From Heterocephalus glaber (Eukaryota > Chordata > Mammalia > Rodentia > Bathyergidae): a stretch of 64,000 nucleotides of DNA. Positions 1-12,454 of the stretch are shown here, one piece after another (position 1 is the first letter of the stretch; the number at the start of each line of letters is the position of its first letter). The translations under genes were made by a program, and so were the position numbers. The notes beneath the pieces were generated by a model. The model worked only from the letters and a program-made list of their open reading frames with translations, was not told where the DNA came from and ran no database searches. The DNA lies in assembly GCF_000247695.1 (NCBI RefSeq), contig NW_004624882.1, positions 3,165,042 to 3,229,041 of the forward strand. Reading direction: 5' to 3'.

Positions 1-111
1 GAATAGGGAAAAAATAAGCACCAAGAAAGATTATGTAAAGGTGCAAATTTCCAATGATGAATGTCATTATATTGTATACCTAAAATGTACCAATAAAATT
101 TAAAAAAAAAA
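1..111 (+). mobile_element. L1 3' end with poly(A)
   Basis: This is the terminal part of an L1 3' UTR in sense orientation, ending with gtaccaataaaatttaaaa and an A-tract. It is recognised by its match to the two other copies of the same 3' end in the window (5690-5830 antisense and 60109-60426). Confidence 0.75.
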
Positions 112-343
112 GAAATTGTAACTGCCAATACCTTTCCCTATCTTGTAGAGATCTCCTGACTTCTTCAAAAAGCATTTGTTTTCTTCCTTTGTATGATACA
201 AATGTAATTAATTAAATTAAGCAGTAGTCTTTTGAGAGGGATAAATAGTCATGGGCAAAAGCATTTATAGGGTAGGACCCGGAGGCAGCTGTTGTTCTTT
301 TCTCTGTCTGTCCTCTTGTTAAAATCTGTGCATTATTTTGCAG

Positions 344-539
344 GGAGCCATGTCAGTGGATTCCATCACTGATCTGGATGACAACCATTCTCGACTGCTG
401 GAAGCTTTACAGCTCTCCTTGCCTGCTGAGTCGCCAAACAAAAAAGAAAAGGCCAGAGATAAAAAACTCAGTCTGAATCCTATTTACAGACAGGTCCCCA
501 GGCTGGTGGACAGCTGCTGTCAGTATCTGGAAAAACATG
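344..539 (+). CDS. ARHGAP6: ARHGAP6 exon: start of the RhoGAP domain
   Basis: The exon begins after ttttgcag and ends before the donor gtacgt. It starts in phase 0 and leaves one base of a Gly codon for the next exon. It encodes 65 residues: first a Ser/Asp-rich linker ([20 protein letters not shown]), then a Lys-rich stretch, then [20 protein letters not shown]. The last part is the start of a RhoGAP fold, where the domain opens with a hydrophobic helix before the arginine-finger loop. There are no stops in frame and splice sites are strong on both sides. An ATG at 350 lies inside the exon but nothing suggests it is used as a start. The match to mammalian ARHGAP6 is clear from recall of the family. 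Confidence 0.96.
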
Positions 540-1468
540 GTACGTAGATTTGTGTCTCAACTATCCAGTCAAGAATCACTCCTTTTAGCACCCAATTTCA
601 CTTCTGTGTTCCTTTGATTGGGCTTTGGACTAAAATTTCCTTTGTAAAGAAAGTGTACAGAAGTGTTTGCTTAAGAGATTACTGAGCTCAGCAAGATTGT
701 TGGAGGGCAGGGAATCAGTTTGATGGTATTTGTATTGCTCAGCCCCCAAGGGTCCTCAGAAGTGACCCTGGCCAAGCAGTTTAGGAAAGGGTCACTTCTA
801 TCGGGTTGGATCTATGCCCACGGCCTCCTTCAACCAGACCAGTCACTTATATCTTTTTCATACATTGAGGTTTCTACAGTGTTTCCTTTAAAAATAAGAG
901 CCTACCTTCTTTTAAGAAGGATTTGAAAATCATTGTTTAAGTGAATAGATGATATATCATTTTTAAAACAAACTTACATATGACTATTTGTAGTTTCATA
1001 GAAGATGTTCACTTAAAATTTCTCCAAGTCACCCCTTTGTAACTCAATTCTAGTCAATATCTTAATTTTAAAATCATGGACAATTCTTCATATTTTTGGA
1101 CTCATCAAACTGCCGTGCTCTAAATTTGTTTGCCGTAGTGTTAGTATGCATTTTATGGACATAGGAAAAGTTTCTCAAATGCTTCTTTACTCTAAAAGTA
1201 ATACACTTATTGTGATAAAAAAAAAATTGAAAAACTAAAACCCAAAGAAAATTCTGAGGCTACCATACAGACATGATTACTGTTAATATTTCCATCTATT
1301 TCTTTGTAATAAATTTCTAAATTTCTAATCATCTTGTTATATATGGAAATCACTGATAATAGAGTGACAATAAAATTGATATATTTAATCCCAATTTGTT
1401 TATACAAAATTTTAAGTGTAGTAGGTTCTTTCATTTTCTTTAGCTTATTTTTCATATATCTATACTAT

Positions 1469-1506
1469 GTATATATATATATATATACACACACACACAT
1501 ATGGAG

Positions 1507-1546
<40 letters not shown>
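1469..1546. repeat. Compound microsatellite (TA)n(CA)n(GA)n
   Basis: A TA tract passes into a CA tract (to 1500) and, after a short GGGG spacer, a long GA tract (1508-1546). Confidence 0.95.
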
Positions 1547-1548
<2 letters not shown>

Positions 1549-2774
1549 TTTGGACCAAAGTTTTCTTCCAAGGCCTGATTCTATTCCAGGCTTTCATAGT
1601 ATTTTGACCAGATGGCTCCAGAAAAATTAGAGACACATTCAAATTCAAGCAAATATTCTAACATTGGTTGCTTTAAACCAATGGAAAAAGAGCAAATGTC
1701 AAAAGCATTTCTTTCATAAGACTTTATTTGCTTGTTTTTAAAATGGGAAGCAGAGGACAGCAATCACTTTAATCTTATAAACATTTGTCAGTGATGTTTT
1801 TTACCCTCTCTAAAATTGGTCTTGGACAATTATATTAGTCTCATCTATATTCTGTACCCAACACTTCCTCACTTGTATTTCAATCAAATGCTTTCTATAC
1901 AATTAGGTCAAAACTGCTTAAGCATCTTCAACTGCCTAAAATTTCCATTTCCAAAAACCACTTCCATTTCCAAAAACCAGACAAAAATACTTGTATAACA
2001 GAGAGGCAAATTATATTATGCTTCTGGGATTTAGGCTGATTTGGTGGTGGAGCTGATTGCTCATTGTGCCTGCCCTGGTTTCTTGAAGTTCCTAAGCCTG
2101 ATATTGAGGTGCTTTTGGGTCCGGTTTCCATTTTAGTTTCTGATAAAAAGGAAGAAAGATGATCACATCAATTTCTGGGACAGCACACAGCAAAATCCCA
2201 TTTCTTTTTTCAGATTGTTGCCTTTTCAGTGTCCACCTGTCTTTATCAGTGACTGTCTTAAGTCATGATTAGTGAATGCCTAGACTGTATCTTGTCTTTG
2301 AGGAAAATCACTGTAGAGCTATGTCAGAAAAAGGCATTAGCTGTCTAAAGATTCTCATTTGTTCTCCCTTAAAGAATTAAATTAAATTTTAAAACCTTGA
2401 AATAGAGTATATAGACAATTGAAGTGCAAAGGAATTATAGCAATTAATATCTACTTATTAACAAGCTATTTTTAAATCACACTTTTACTGAGCTAGAAAA
2501 GTACTGTAATTGATGAAATAATGTCATAGAACTGGGCATTTCTAAACAGCCTAGAGAAATTCAGCCAAATCAATAGTCTCACTTGTATAGAAAATCCCCC
2601 TATGTGATATCTCACTTCTGTAGAAATTCTAAATATTCAGAAACCATCTTAGAATAAGAAAGTAGGAAGCTAAATTTGAAATTGCTCAGACCTCCTAATA
2701 TATTAAAAATTTCTACCTTTCCCATAGGAGACTCATTCAGTTCATTCGGGGCTTTTTTCTTGCTATATAATAGG

Positions 2775-2990
2775 ATATGCCAGATACTATTCTAAGTATT
2801 CTTTATGCATTAGTTAATTGAATCATTGCAGAAATTTGGAAGGGTACTTCTCACGTTTATTTTAAGATAAGGCAGTATAACTATGTATCTTATTCTAAAT
2901 AGTGTGGTGTCCCTGTTCTTGAGTTTCCAGAGAGGTAGAAGCAATAAATTAGGCTGAGGATTTGTCCGTAACAAAGAGGAGACAGAAGTC
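2775..2990 (-). mobile_element. MIR-like SINE, antisense (old)
   Basis: The order of diverged MIR landmarks (ctattctaagtattcttta, then a taattgaatcattgcagaaa stretch) fits an antisense MIR. Recognised by eye only. Confidence 0.4.
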
Positions 2991-3952
2991 CTTTGAAAAC
3001 AAAATCCCACTCAAGTACAAACTACAAATATGTGCTGTTTTGCAAATCAACAGTAACTAGCTTCTTACTGCAATTCTCTCAAATTATTCTGGATATTCAG
3101 GATAACACGTTAAAGTGCAGTACTGATAAATGGGATATTTATTCATATCATCTTTTCTAACTAAACCCCCTGGAAAGCCAACCAAAATTGTTACTTTGGC
3201 AAGACTATACAACAAACATACAAAAATCTATTAACAATGTAAAAGCAATGATCAGCTACTTACTATAATAATGAAATCATTCATGTGAGTATCAGAAATA
3301 TACACCCAGAAAGTTTGTAATGATATGCAAGACTCTACTTAAACAAATTGATGCTTACTCTGCTTTTGGATGGAAAAAATAATGTTATAAAGATTTAAAT
3401 TCTGTCCAAATTAATATATATTGTACTATTCAGAAGGTTTGGGGTGGCAGATGAAAGGGACTCAGATAAAATAAGATTAAGCAAAATGCCCTCTCCCTAG
3501 AAAAACCAACAATCCTTATTTATATACTGGGAGTCTGATCTATATGCAGGCACGGCTGAATCAAAGACTCAGAGGACGTCATGAGCATTCTCTGTTTTCT
3601 GGCTTCATTCTCAGGCCAGTGACTTGGTGTGGCTCCAAATGGCCCTTGGAAGTGCCAATCTGGCATCATTCTCCTAAGTGATTATCCCAAGGGAGTGGAA
3701 AATGAGCTGCCACCAATGAAATAAACGTGGATGAAGCACATTAGTTTTGATAGTTAATGGCTGCCAAAGAAAAAGGACATTTGGACATTGTGAGGCCCCC
3801 AAAACTCTTGCATTCTTACCCACCTGAACCAGAGAAAACTCTGGCTTTAACTTTCGGCTTATAGGAAATCAGGGGAGAAAGGAGGATCTAAATGACACCA
3901 TAGAGTGTCAAAAGTCCAGATGGTGGGAAGATGGAAAGTGGGAAGTCAATGG

Positions 3953-4090
3953 TTTTTTTCTGTACTGAGGATTGAACCTTGGGACTTCACCCTGACCTAT
4001 AACCCCAGCCCGTTTTACATTTTCTATTTTGAGACAGAGTCTCACAAAGCTGCCCAGACTGGGCTCAAACTTGTGATCCTCCCACATGTT
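3953..4090 (-). mobile_element. B1-dID SINE, antisense, 5'-truncated
   Basis: Read on +, an ID-like part with tactgaggattgaacc and aaccccagcc is followed by the B1 part gagacagagtctcacaaagc and ctgggctcaaacttgtgatc. This is the reverse of the B1 then ID order, so the element is antisense. Confidence 0.8.
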
Positions 4091-4309
4091 ATTTCTTAAT
4101 CAAACAAGTTATTGTGTAGGAGGAAAAATAGAAGGAGAGGAGAGAGATAGATTAAGAGACTAAAAGGCATATTGATCATATCACATTTGTGAGCCTTATG
4201 TGGACATTGACTAGAAATTTAATGCTATTAGAGATCTAGAAAGTTCTAATGTGTGGTAGTGATGTTGCTTGTTAAAGCGATCTAACTTTTTAGAGCACTG
4301 TTGATGTTT

Positions 4310-4700
4310 TAGGTCAGATAATTCTTTTTGTGTATTCATTAACCCTCTAATTCCACATCTAGAATATTACCCTAAGACAGTAAGACATGTGATCAAAGGC
4401 ATCTACACAGAATCATTCAGAGTAGAACCATTTCTAATAGCAAAATAAACTTGTGTGTTTTGGGGGGACTTATATGCCATTCAGAGGGGTAAGTGGAGGA
4501 AATTGTGTCTCATTCATACAACAGAGTATTTTGTATCCATTTTCAATGACAATTATGGGAAATCTTTACAGACATAAAAATTCTTATGACCTAATATTGA
4601 AATAAAGCATTAACATTCTCCCTGTTAACAGACAGATAGATAAAGATATTTGTATGTAGTATGATCTCAAGTCAGTATAGATTTTTTCATGGAGAAAAGG
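4310..4700 (+). mobile_element. Old L1-like fragment
   Basis: Landmarks such as taatagcaaaataaacttg and atacaacagagtattttgta resemble the 3' region of old L1 elements. Boundaries are approximate. Confidence 0.4.
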
Positions 4701-5172
4701 CTGAATAGAAATAAATCAAAATTTTAAGTAATTATTTAGACATCAAGTCTGTTTTAAAGTATTATTTTACATTTTCTTTATTTTATAGACTTTCTTTAAG
4801 AAGTGTGTTTTAATTATGATCAGACAAATAAGAAATATCTATTTTTAAATTAATAAAGAGCTCAGCTCCCTATAAGATTCATGTTTTTGTAATTACTCCA
4901 AATTGTGAAAATGTTTTATTTTGTATGGAGTTGTGGAAAGGCATAATATCATATGGAGATTTTTTTGTAGAAATGTTTAATAAAATAATTTTGGTGCTCA
5001 AAGAACTAACATTCATAAATAGTGTGGAATGAAGAAGAATTACCATATGCTGTTAGTTAATATTGCTCTACATGTCAGCTCTGCACTAGCATTCTGCTCT
5101 ATTTCTATTTTGATTTCTTCCGGAGTCTCAAGCCATAAAATAAAGCTCTTGATTTTATTTGCTCATTTTCAG

Positions 5173-5228
5173 GCCTCCAGACAGTGGGGATATTCCGAGT
5201 GGGAAGCTCAAAAAAGAGAGTGAGACAA
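5173..5228 (+). CDS. ARHGAP6: ARHGAP6 exon with the RhoGAP arginine finger
   Basis: A very small exon of 56 nt between ctcattttcag and the donor gtaagt. With the base carried from the previous exon it encodes exactly 19 residues, GLQTVGIFRVGSSKKRVRQ, and ends in phase 0. The motif GIFRVGS is the arginine-finger loop of RhoGAP domains. The finger Arg is the CGA codon at 5196-5198; in this family it reaches into the Rho active site and stabilises the transition state of GTP hydrolysis. The key residue is present, so the domain should be catalytically active (inference from the family). Skipping this exon would shift the frame, since 56 is not a multiple of 3. Confidence 0.97.
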
Positions 5229-5647
5229 GTAAGTGAAAAATGAAGATTATATTGTCCATTTCACTTCATGCTTAACGGAATTACCATGGGAAAACTTCAA
5301 GCTGATGCAAATTCCCTTCTGAATATCTGTACCCTCCAACCGAATATAGTAGAACTGAATGCCAGGATATGAAGCCGCACAACTCAGAAGCTCAGAAAAG
5401 GTGTTAGAGAGTTAGGACCAAATGATTGAGAGAAAATGTCTGCAAGTGTCTGTGTCATTTTCAGCCAAAGAGAACACTTTTATAAACATCTTACTGGGTC
5501 TGTTAAAGGTGAAGATTCAGAAAGTACCTAATCAATAAGTTACAATAAATAGAAAGCCATTGTATACCACCTATTTTCACTAAAGTTTGATATGAAAATG
5601 CCATTAACATTATCATCACATAAGGTGCTAAGTTTAACCCTTTACTT

Positions 5648-6400
5648 TCTTTTTTTAAAATTAACTGTATTGATACACTTCTGATATACATAATGATCAC
5701 ATTCATCTTTGGAAATTTGTATCTGTACATAATATATCCTGATTCTTCTTTTCTCCTCATTCTCCTTCCCTCCCTTCAGCCCTTCTTCCCCTCCCTATTT
5801 ATAAAAGCTTTGTTTCCGTTTTTCCCCTCTAGTCTCTTTTTTTTCTTTTCCTTTCCTTCTCCTTCTGCCTTGCTTCCCTTCCCATTCGAACATTTTCTTT
5901 TTACTTCCCAATATCTGTCATCCATTTTGTTTCTTATTTACCCTTTGGGTTTCTCACACAAGAGAAATAATGCAATATTTACACGTGTGTCCTCATTTCA
6001 GTCAAATGCATGGTCTCAAGGTGCATCCATTTTCCTCAAAATGTCTCAAGTTTATCTTTTTATGGCAGAGTAGTACTCCATTGTATATAAAAACTACATT
6101 TTCTTTATGCATTCATCCATTGATGGACATTTGGGCTGTTTCTAAGACTTAGCTATTACAAATTGTGCTGCTATAAACATGGGTGTGTGCATATCACTGT
6201 GGTATGATGCTTCTAATTCTTTTGGGAAAATACTAAGAAAAGGAATAGCTCGGTCAAATGAAACCTCTAGTTTAATTTTTTTTGAGGTATCTCCATTCTG
6301 ATTTCCATATTGGTTGTACCGACTTACACTCCCACCAACAGGGGAGAAAGTTTCCTTTTTCCCCACAGCCTCACCATATGCCTTTACTTTCTCAAAAATA
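5648..6400 (-). mobile_element. L1 3' fragment, antisense
   Basis: Read on +, the left part matches the reverse of the L1 3' UTR seen at the window start (acattcatctttggaaattt). The right part has the well-known antisense L1 ORF2-end landmarks tagtactccattgtatata, tgctgctataaacatgggtg and cactcccaccaacagggg. It is therefore a 5'-truncated L1 in reverse orientation; it encodes no intact protein. Confidence 0.85.
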
Positions 6401-7559
6401 AACAATTATTAAGTTTCCATGGAGCCATTGATCCCCAATTCAACTTTCATGAGAAAAGTATACTCTTTGGTTTTGTTACAACATTCTCACAACAATAGTT
6501 TGATATTAGACCATCAGGAATAGGTTCCTGTGATCGGACAAGTGTCTGTGTTCATGATGGCTTCATAAAAGGTAAATCATCTTCTAAAATGAAGTCATTT
6601 GTTGGTCAAAGAAAATTAAAATACTGTTTTCACTCTGTTGCTCCCATCAAAAGGACATAAAGGACTCAGCAATTCAAAAATAAAGCCAAGTGAAAATAAA
6701 TTTTAGTTGGATGAAGCTAAAGAAATTATATTTGTTCATATTAATTTAAAGTAATTGAAATAAATGCTCTCTCATGTATTTCTTTTGTCAAGCCAAAAGG
6801 AACTTTCAAAAGAAGAATGTTTTCTGCTTGGTTTTTAATATAAATGCTCACACAAGAGACTATTAAATATCTAACATTTTACAACAGGACTTGCAAGAAG
6901 GAAGATAGTAGAGCAATGTTTCTCAGGCCCCTACCTGTAGAATAGTACAGAATGTTTTCCAAAAGATCATTTCATTGACTCTGCCCACCAGCTATGCATG
7001 TAGCTCCCTTCATCCCCTGCTTTCAAGGCTTAGAGAAATTTAGGAATTTAATTCCAGATGACACAATTTAACCAGTCACTGTGACTTCGTAGGCAAAGCT
7101 GTTTCCATGGTCCAGCCCATTCTTTCTGCATGTGTGTGTGCTCAGAAAAGAAACATGGTGTATCTGAGTAATCACAGATGGAGTGGCACTGGTGGAAGAA
7201 GGCCTCTTCATTCTGCCTGCCAGACACATGCTTGTGGCAAGTTGTCTGGAATCAATGAGCGGTTCGGGGCAGTGATAGGGATTTTAATCAGGTGGGCAGC
7301 TGGCAAGTACCAGAAAATATTCATCACTTACGTCTGGTTCCACCAAAGGAAAAAAATCTTTGCATAGAGATTTATTCAAAGGTTACCCAATAAAATTATA
7401 ATTAGTGGTTACTCAGAGCTAGATTCCAAGTATGAAATATATTCTAATTCACTCACCATTTTAATGGTGTCACTTTGTAGCACCCTGTACTTTTTCTTCA
7501 GGAACACTAATCAAAACTTTAAGAGCTAATCATTTGTAAGATCACCTGATTATCACCTC

Positions 7560-7715
7560 ATCTCTCTACTTGTCTGAGAGACGGAGGAGGGTAGGGACTT
7601 TGACTACCCTCTTTGCCTTTCTTTCTGTACTTCAAAGGCCTGGAATAGAGCTTGGTTCACAGAAAAATGCAGTAAATCTTTGTGGAATAAATGGACAAAT
7701 GAATGATTGAACAAA
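7560..7715 (+). mobile_element. L2-like 3' end
   Basis: A gtagggactttgac block, a ggcctggaatagagcttggt block and a gaataaatgga tail are in the usual L2 3'-end order. Confidence 0.5.
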
Positions 7716-8413
7716 TGAACTATTATAGAAGTTGATGGCACAGTTTAAATTCACAGACTTTTATTGCTATTTCTACAACAGAGAGCTATGCATAAGAATA
7801 GTTGAGCCATCAGCGGTGAAAGCAGGATGTGGAGTTATTGCTCTTTTATTGCTACTGTGTTTTCCTGTGGCTTTAAATGTTAATGGACTGAGTTATGATT
7901 AAGGCAGGGAATCCTGGTAATTGTTCATAAGACTACTTTGACAAATCCAAGAGAGCTTTTATTTATATATTGTCATCTTGTAAGCCTCAGTCATGAATAT
8001 CTTCTCAGGATTTTTAGTTTAATTATTTGCAGAATAATATCCTTGCTTTCTTGTTACATTAGTAGACTATCAAAATCCCAATGTGGTAGGACTGGTGGTA
8101 TAGAGAACTCTATGTTAATAGACTGACTCCTCCCTCCCACATTCACTGGAATTCTGCTCTGCTCCTTGCCTTTTTTTCCAACCTTCCCATTGACCTTTTT
8201 GAGCCCTTCTGATTATATCATTAATAGCAAATCCACTGATAGTTTTATGATAGATATCATAGCTGAGTTGTGCAGACTCTGCAGATCAAGACGACATGTT
8301 GTTTGTTGAAGCTTAATACTAAGTGTCACGATCAAAACATTTATCTTAGTGACCACTTAATATTGAGGTGTGGTGTTGTCAAGTGACTGCCCCTTGACCC
8401 GTTATTGTTGCAG

Positions 8414-8564
8414 CTCCGTGAGGAATTTGACCGTGGGACTGATGTCTCTCTGGAAGAGGAGCACAGTGTTCATGATGTGGCAGCCTTGTTGAAGGAGTTC
8501 CTGAGGGACATGCCCGACCCCCTTCTCACCAGGGAGCTGTACACAGCTTTCATCAACACTCTCC
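8414..8564 (+). CDS. ARHGAP6: ARHGAP6 exon: RhoGAP domain, middle
   Basis: The exon lies between gttattgttgcag and the donor gtatgt, 151 nt, entering in phase 0 and ending with one base of a Leu codon. It encodes [20 protein letters not shown] followed by [23 protein letters not shown] and a short helix end. The run [14 protein letters not shown] is one of the most conserved RhoGAP blocks (helix with Lys/Phe-Arg and the PxPL turn) and contributes to the Rho-binding surface. The exon is unambiguous and its joins at both ends keep the frame. Confidence 0.97.
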
Positions 8565-9602
8565 GTATGTACTACAGCCATATTTAGGGGAAGTGACTTG
8601 GAAGTGCCAGGATGTCCAGCTCACTCATCAAAACTTTGTGCACGTGCTTTCTGACAACTGTTTTTGTCCTTAGTTATCGGTCTCTAATGAATGGGCTATT
8701 TGGGGAATTTTCTGAGATTTACTCTGGGGAGAATTAGCAAGAAGAAACCTGCAATAAAACAAACGGAAATGGACAAGAAAAATTTGGGACGCTTTCAAAT
8801 GACCCCCAGGACAATAGAAAGTGCTGTAAATTGATGATTTGGAGTACCAGCGAGAGTTCTTGTTGAGTCTGTGCCTAAATATGAATTGGTGTTTCTGGCA
8901 CGAGGAAGTCCAGAACTCAGAATGAGAACTCAGAATGAGAAAAATGTGGGTGGGTGGGTGGGTGGGGTCAGGCAGCATTTCAGGAGAAGCAAGATGTCAT
9001 AGCCAAGAGCCAGGACTTTCAGCATAGCTACTTCTGAGGTATACATAGATACCCAATGGAGGAGGAACGGAGAGTGGGGGACAGAAGGATAGGCCAGAGC
9101 TGAGTCAGTCTGCATACACTTCCTCCTCCAGTGCTGTAATTTCCATGAGGTCACACCTGAGAGAAAAGACATTGTCTTTGTGACATGCCTTGAGTATTAC
9201 CAATGAAAAATTTCCTTGTTTATTGCTCAACAGAAAAGGGCCTCAAATCCATTGTAAACTCAAATTTTAGAGTATCATCTACCAATTCTCAGCCATATCT
9301 TTACCAACAAGTGACTGAAATCCAGAAAGTCTGCATGAGAAATGCCAGAGAAAGGACAGAGAAGAAAATAAAGAGAGTGGAGTTACCTTTCTCATAATTT
9401 CTCTAGGTGATACATTTCTCCAAGTCCGAGAGCCTTGTGACTAAGTTGTTACAGTGATGAGGAAATGGATGAAGGCAGGAGATTGCACTTGCCTTGGTAA
9501 CCTCTTTCTTAAAACAGCGGGGAGGAGCCTTTCCTCCTTTACGCCTGAATGGCCCCAGCTCCCTTTACTCTTACTTAGAACGCCTCTTTCTGCCTTGCAC
9601 AG
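8565..9602 (+). other. ARHGAP6 intron (1.0 kb)
   Basis: Non-coding. Visible structure is limited to a 14-bp direct repeat at 8913-8939 (gaactcagaatgag twice) and a short GGGT tract at 8946-8966. No transposon recognised. Confidence 0.7.
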
Positions 9603-9751
9603 TGTTGGAGCCGGAGGAACAGCTGGGCACCTTGAAGCTTCTCATTTACCTTCTACCTTCCTGCAACTGCGACACTCTTCACCGTCTCCTACAGTTCCTC
9701 TCCATCGTGGCCAGTCATGCCGATGACAGCGTAGGTGAAGATGGGCAAGAG
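9603..9751 (+). CDS. ARHGAP6: ARHGAP6 exon: RhoGAP domain, helical core
   Basis: The exon follows tgccttgcacag and ends at CAAGAG before the donor gtagga; 149 nt, completing the Leu codon begun in the previous exon and ending in phase 0. It encodes [20 protein letters not shown] then [22 protein letters not shown] and a short acidic segment. In RhoGAP domains this is the helix pair before the conserved [11 protein letters not shown] block, with the LPxxNxDTLxxLLxFLxxV pattern visible. No frame problems. Confidence 0.97.
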
Positions 9752-10340
9752 GTAGGACCCATTTGCTGCTGTAGACTCTGTGACTCTCCCTCTCTCTCAT
9801 TTTCAAAGGCGCAGGGCATCAATGTGACCAAATAGTTCAGCTGGAGAATATGACACCACACCATCTCTGTCCTATCTATTTGGGAAGAGCCTGCTCTAAG
9901 GGGCCAGTTCCTAATGGCACATAGGCCATTATCCTTCGTGCATGTTTCAAGGATGCTTGCAAATGAGGTTGTCATTTTCCACAGTGATCCTTTAATGAAG
10001 ACCTTGAATTCCATTTATGAAAAGACAGACAATGAGCTATAGAGCCACTTGTTCTTATATAAAAGCACAGTAGTGGAGGTGAGAAGAGGTTACTGTCCTT
10101 GATACTGTTTTGATCTGTTTAATGTGGAGCCCAAATATGACATTTCCTCTAGTCTTCCAATTTCTCCCTGGAGCTCTCATCTGCACTATACCAAGAAATC
10201 CAGTATTGCCTGTTAGAAGGGTTCTTTCTCTCTGTAAACTTTCCCTCCAAAATAGAGACTTGCTGAATGCAACAGGGGTCCTTCCTGCTTCCAAGCCAGA
10301 TGTGGAAGGGACTGGAAGGTCTGATCTTTGCTATTGCATC

Positions 10341-10430
10341 TTTTTTTTTCCTTGGTGGTACTGAGGATGGAACCCAGGACTTCACATATGCTAGAAGAGT
10401 GCTCTACCACTGAGCTACATTCCCAGACCT
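10341..10430 (-). mobile_element. ID-type SINE, antisense
   Basis: tactgaggatggaacccagg followed by gctctaccactgagctacat is the reverse of an ID/dID monomer (A box and B box of a tRNA-like promoter on the - strand). Confidence 0.8.
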
Positions 10431-10931
10431 TTTGACATGGCATTTAGATGATAAATGGTGTTAAATGATAAGGCAGGTCCAACACAGTCCTGTGGATCCT
10501 TTAGCATATTCTAGTTCAACCAGGTCCCAACTCAGGCCCCTGTGTGATAACCCCACCCCAGTAATCTGAGGTCTTAGGCACTGGTTCTCTTTGATCAGCA
10601 CTAGTGCTTCATTTTTAAACAAATGAGATGCTGGCCCCCATTTTAAGTGGTCTACCAGAAGACACTCTATTTAGTCTTCCCCTTCACCAGAGACCTCTTC
10701 CCCTTTGATCACAGGGAGTCACACTTCTCCCTGACATTGGATTTCCCAGAAGGTCTCAAATTCTTTAATATGCTAACATGCCTGGAAATCAATAAGGGGC
10801 CAGAAGCATTCACGACTTACTCAGCCAAAGGAATTTAAATCTCTGGTAAGCAGAGCTCAGCTGTATCATGTATTCAGTTCTGTGCTTATCAAATTTAGTT
10901 CCCAAAGGACATATCCATATATATATATATA

Positions 10932-11031
10932 NNNNNNNNNNNNNNNNNNNNNNNNNNNNNNNNNNNNNNNNNNNNNNNNNNNNNNNNNNNNNNNNNNNNN
11001 NNNNNNNNNNNNNNNNNNNNNNNNNNNNNNN
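10932..11031. other. Assembly gap of 100 N
   Basis: Exactly 100 N directly after an AT dinucleotide tract (10917-10931). A round number suggests a gap of unknown true length. Confidence 0.99.
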
Positions 11032-11617
11032 CTGTAATCAAGAAAGGCAATCCTGCATATCTTCTCCTCCCCCTCCCTATGAGTGTGAGAATGGAACTTG
11101 AGTTAGTCATTTGTCTCCATAGGAGTTATAATTAGTGAAACCTTGCTGGCTTTGGGTTTTGTAATATTGTCCTGACACCTTATTTCAGCATATGCAGCCC
11201 TCGACGGTAGACTATAATTCTTATAATTGTTACATACTTATATTACCCGTCTGGGTATCAGCCTTTATTGGCTGCAAATATTATAGAACCTGTGGAGTCA
11301 TCTGCCTGATGGCTGAGTAAAGACAGAGCCCTGTCTTGGAAGATATACCAATTGCCTCTGACATTTCTTAAGTACTGTGTGAAAAGGAGCACATTGAATC
11401 TCAGGTGATTAAGGAGATTAAGATTTCCTCAATGTAAGGAAGGCAAAAAGTCCAGTTGAACTCTTTGTTGCTTTTTTGGAGTCCATCTCAGACAGTCTTT
11501 CAATCCAAAAGCTACTCCAAGAAGAAAACAGTATTCTTAGATAGGTATAAATGGAAATTTGCATACTGGAATACTAGCTACTATTTATACCTTGCCTACC
11601 AGTTAATGGCTTTGTGC

Positions 11618-11655
11618 CAGATAGATGGATAGATAGACGGACAGACAGACAGAAG
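11618..11655. repeat. GATA/GACA-type simple repeat
   Basis: A short tract alternating gata and gaca units with ggat interruptions. Confidence 0.8.
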
Positions 11656-11679
11656 ATAATTCTCCTAACAGAAAAAAAG

Positions 11680-11775
11680 AGATATTATTGTCCCCATGTT
11701 TCAGAGGTAGAACCTGAGACCTAAAGAGGTTAGGTAACTCACCCAGGATCCCACAGGGAATTTCCATTTAGGGTC
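11680..11775 (-). mobile_element. MIR-like SINE, antisense
   Basis: ttattgtccccatgtttcag, gttaggtaactcacccagga and a cccacaggg block follow the antisense MIR order. Confidence 0.55.
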
Positions 11776-12072
11776 ATACAGAGTGGCACATTTGTGTATT
11801 TCACAACTCTGGGGGAGGTGCCATGTGTGCTATAGTCACTGTAGATTTGCAGTTATTAGCACAGCATCCCAGCAGATAACAGTAAAAGATCTTAAAGAAG
11901 AGCCTCCTTTTTCTATTTCTCATAAAGTCATCATATTGACTAGTGATCAGGTTGGCTCCATAACTAGTAAATGCGCAGATGTACTTCAAGCACAAACCAG
12001 TCTAATTACAGAGAAAAAAAATACAGACTAGGATTTAGAAGCAATAAAATAAAACTCTACTGGTATCTAGTT

Positions 12073-12342
12073 CAGGGTTTCCCAACTTCTGCACAATAGA
12101 TATTTGGGGCAAAGTCATCCTTTGCTGTGAAAGCCACCCTTGCATTGTAGGTTGTTTAGCAGCATCCCTACCCTCTACATACTAAATTCCAATAGTAGCA
12201 TCCACCCACCTACACATAAGCACACACACACACATACACACACACACACATGTGTATGCATGTACAAGCTGTGACAAACAAATATACCTCCAAACATTGC
12301 CAAGTTTCAAGTTTAGGTTGAGAAGTCATCTGTGGTTGAGAA
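12073..12342 (+). mobile_element. MER20-like hAT fragment split by a CA repeat
   Basis: cagggtttcccaacttctgc begins the element, and tttagcagcatccctaccct and tccaaacattgccaagtttc are internal landmarks. It ends in ggttgagaa. A CA repeat (12221-12250) sits inside. Confidence 0.6.
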
Positions 12343-12454
12343 TATCTAGTAGTTCTGTAATTCACTAACCATGTGTTCTCGGGCAAATCTATTAAAATTC
12401 CTAAACCCACGTTTCCTCATCTGAACTTAGGGAATAAAAGTTCTTCACTTAAGA

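Larger units (their letters stand above)
540..5172 (+). other. ARHGAP6 intron (4.6 kb) with old repeats
   Basis: Non-coding. It holds a compound microsatellite (1469-1546), an antisense MIR-like stretch around 2775-2990, a truncated antisense B1-dID SINE (3953-4090) and an old L1-like stretch around 4310-4700. A short direct repeat of ttccatttccaaaaacca type lies at 1945-1980. I see nothing identifiable in 540-1450, 2130-2770 or 3000-3950. Confidence 0.7.
5229..8413 (+). other. ARHGAP6 intron (3.2 kb)
   Basis: Non-coding. It contains an antisense L1 3' fragment (5648-6400) and an L2-like stretch at about 7560-7715 that ends in the usual gaataaatg-type tail. I recognise nothing in 6420-7550 or 7720-8400. 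Confidence 0.7.

Noticed and set aside
10868..11110. Open frames across the N gap
   Set aside because: They exist only because the Ns were read as unknown residues.
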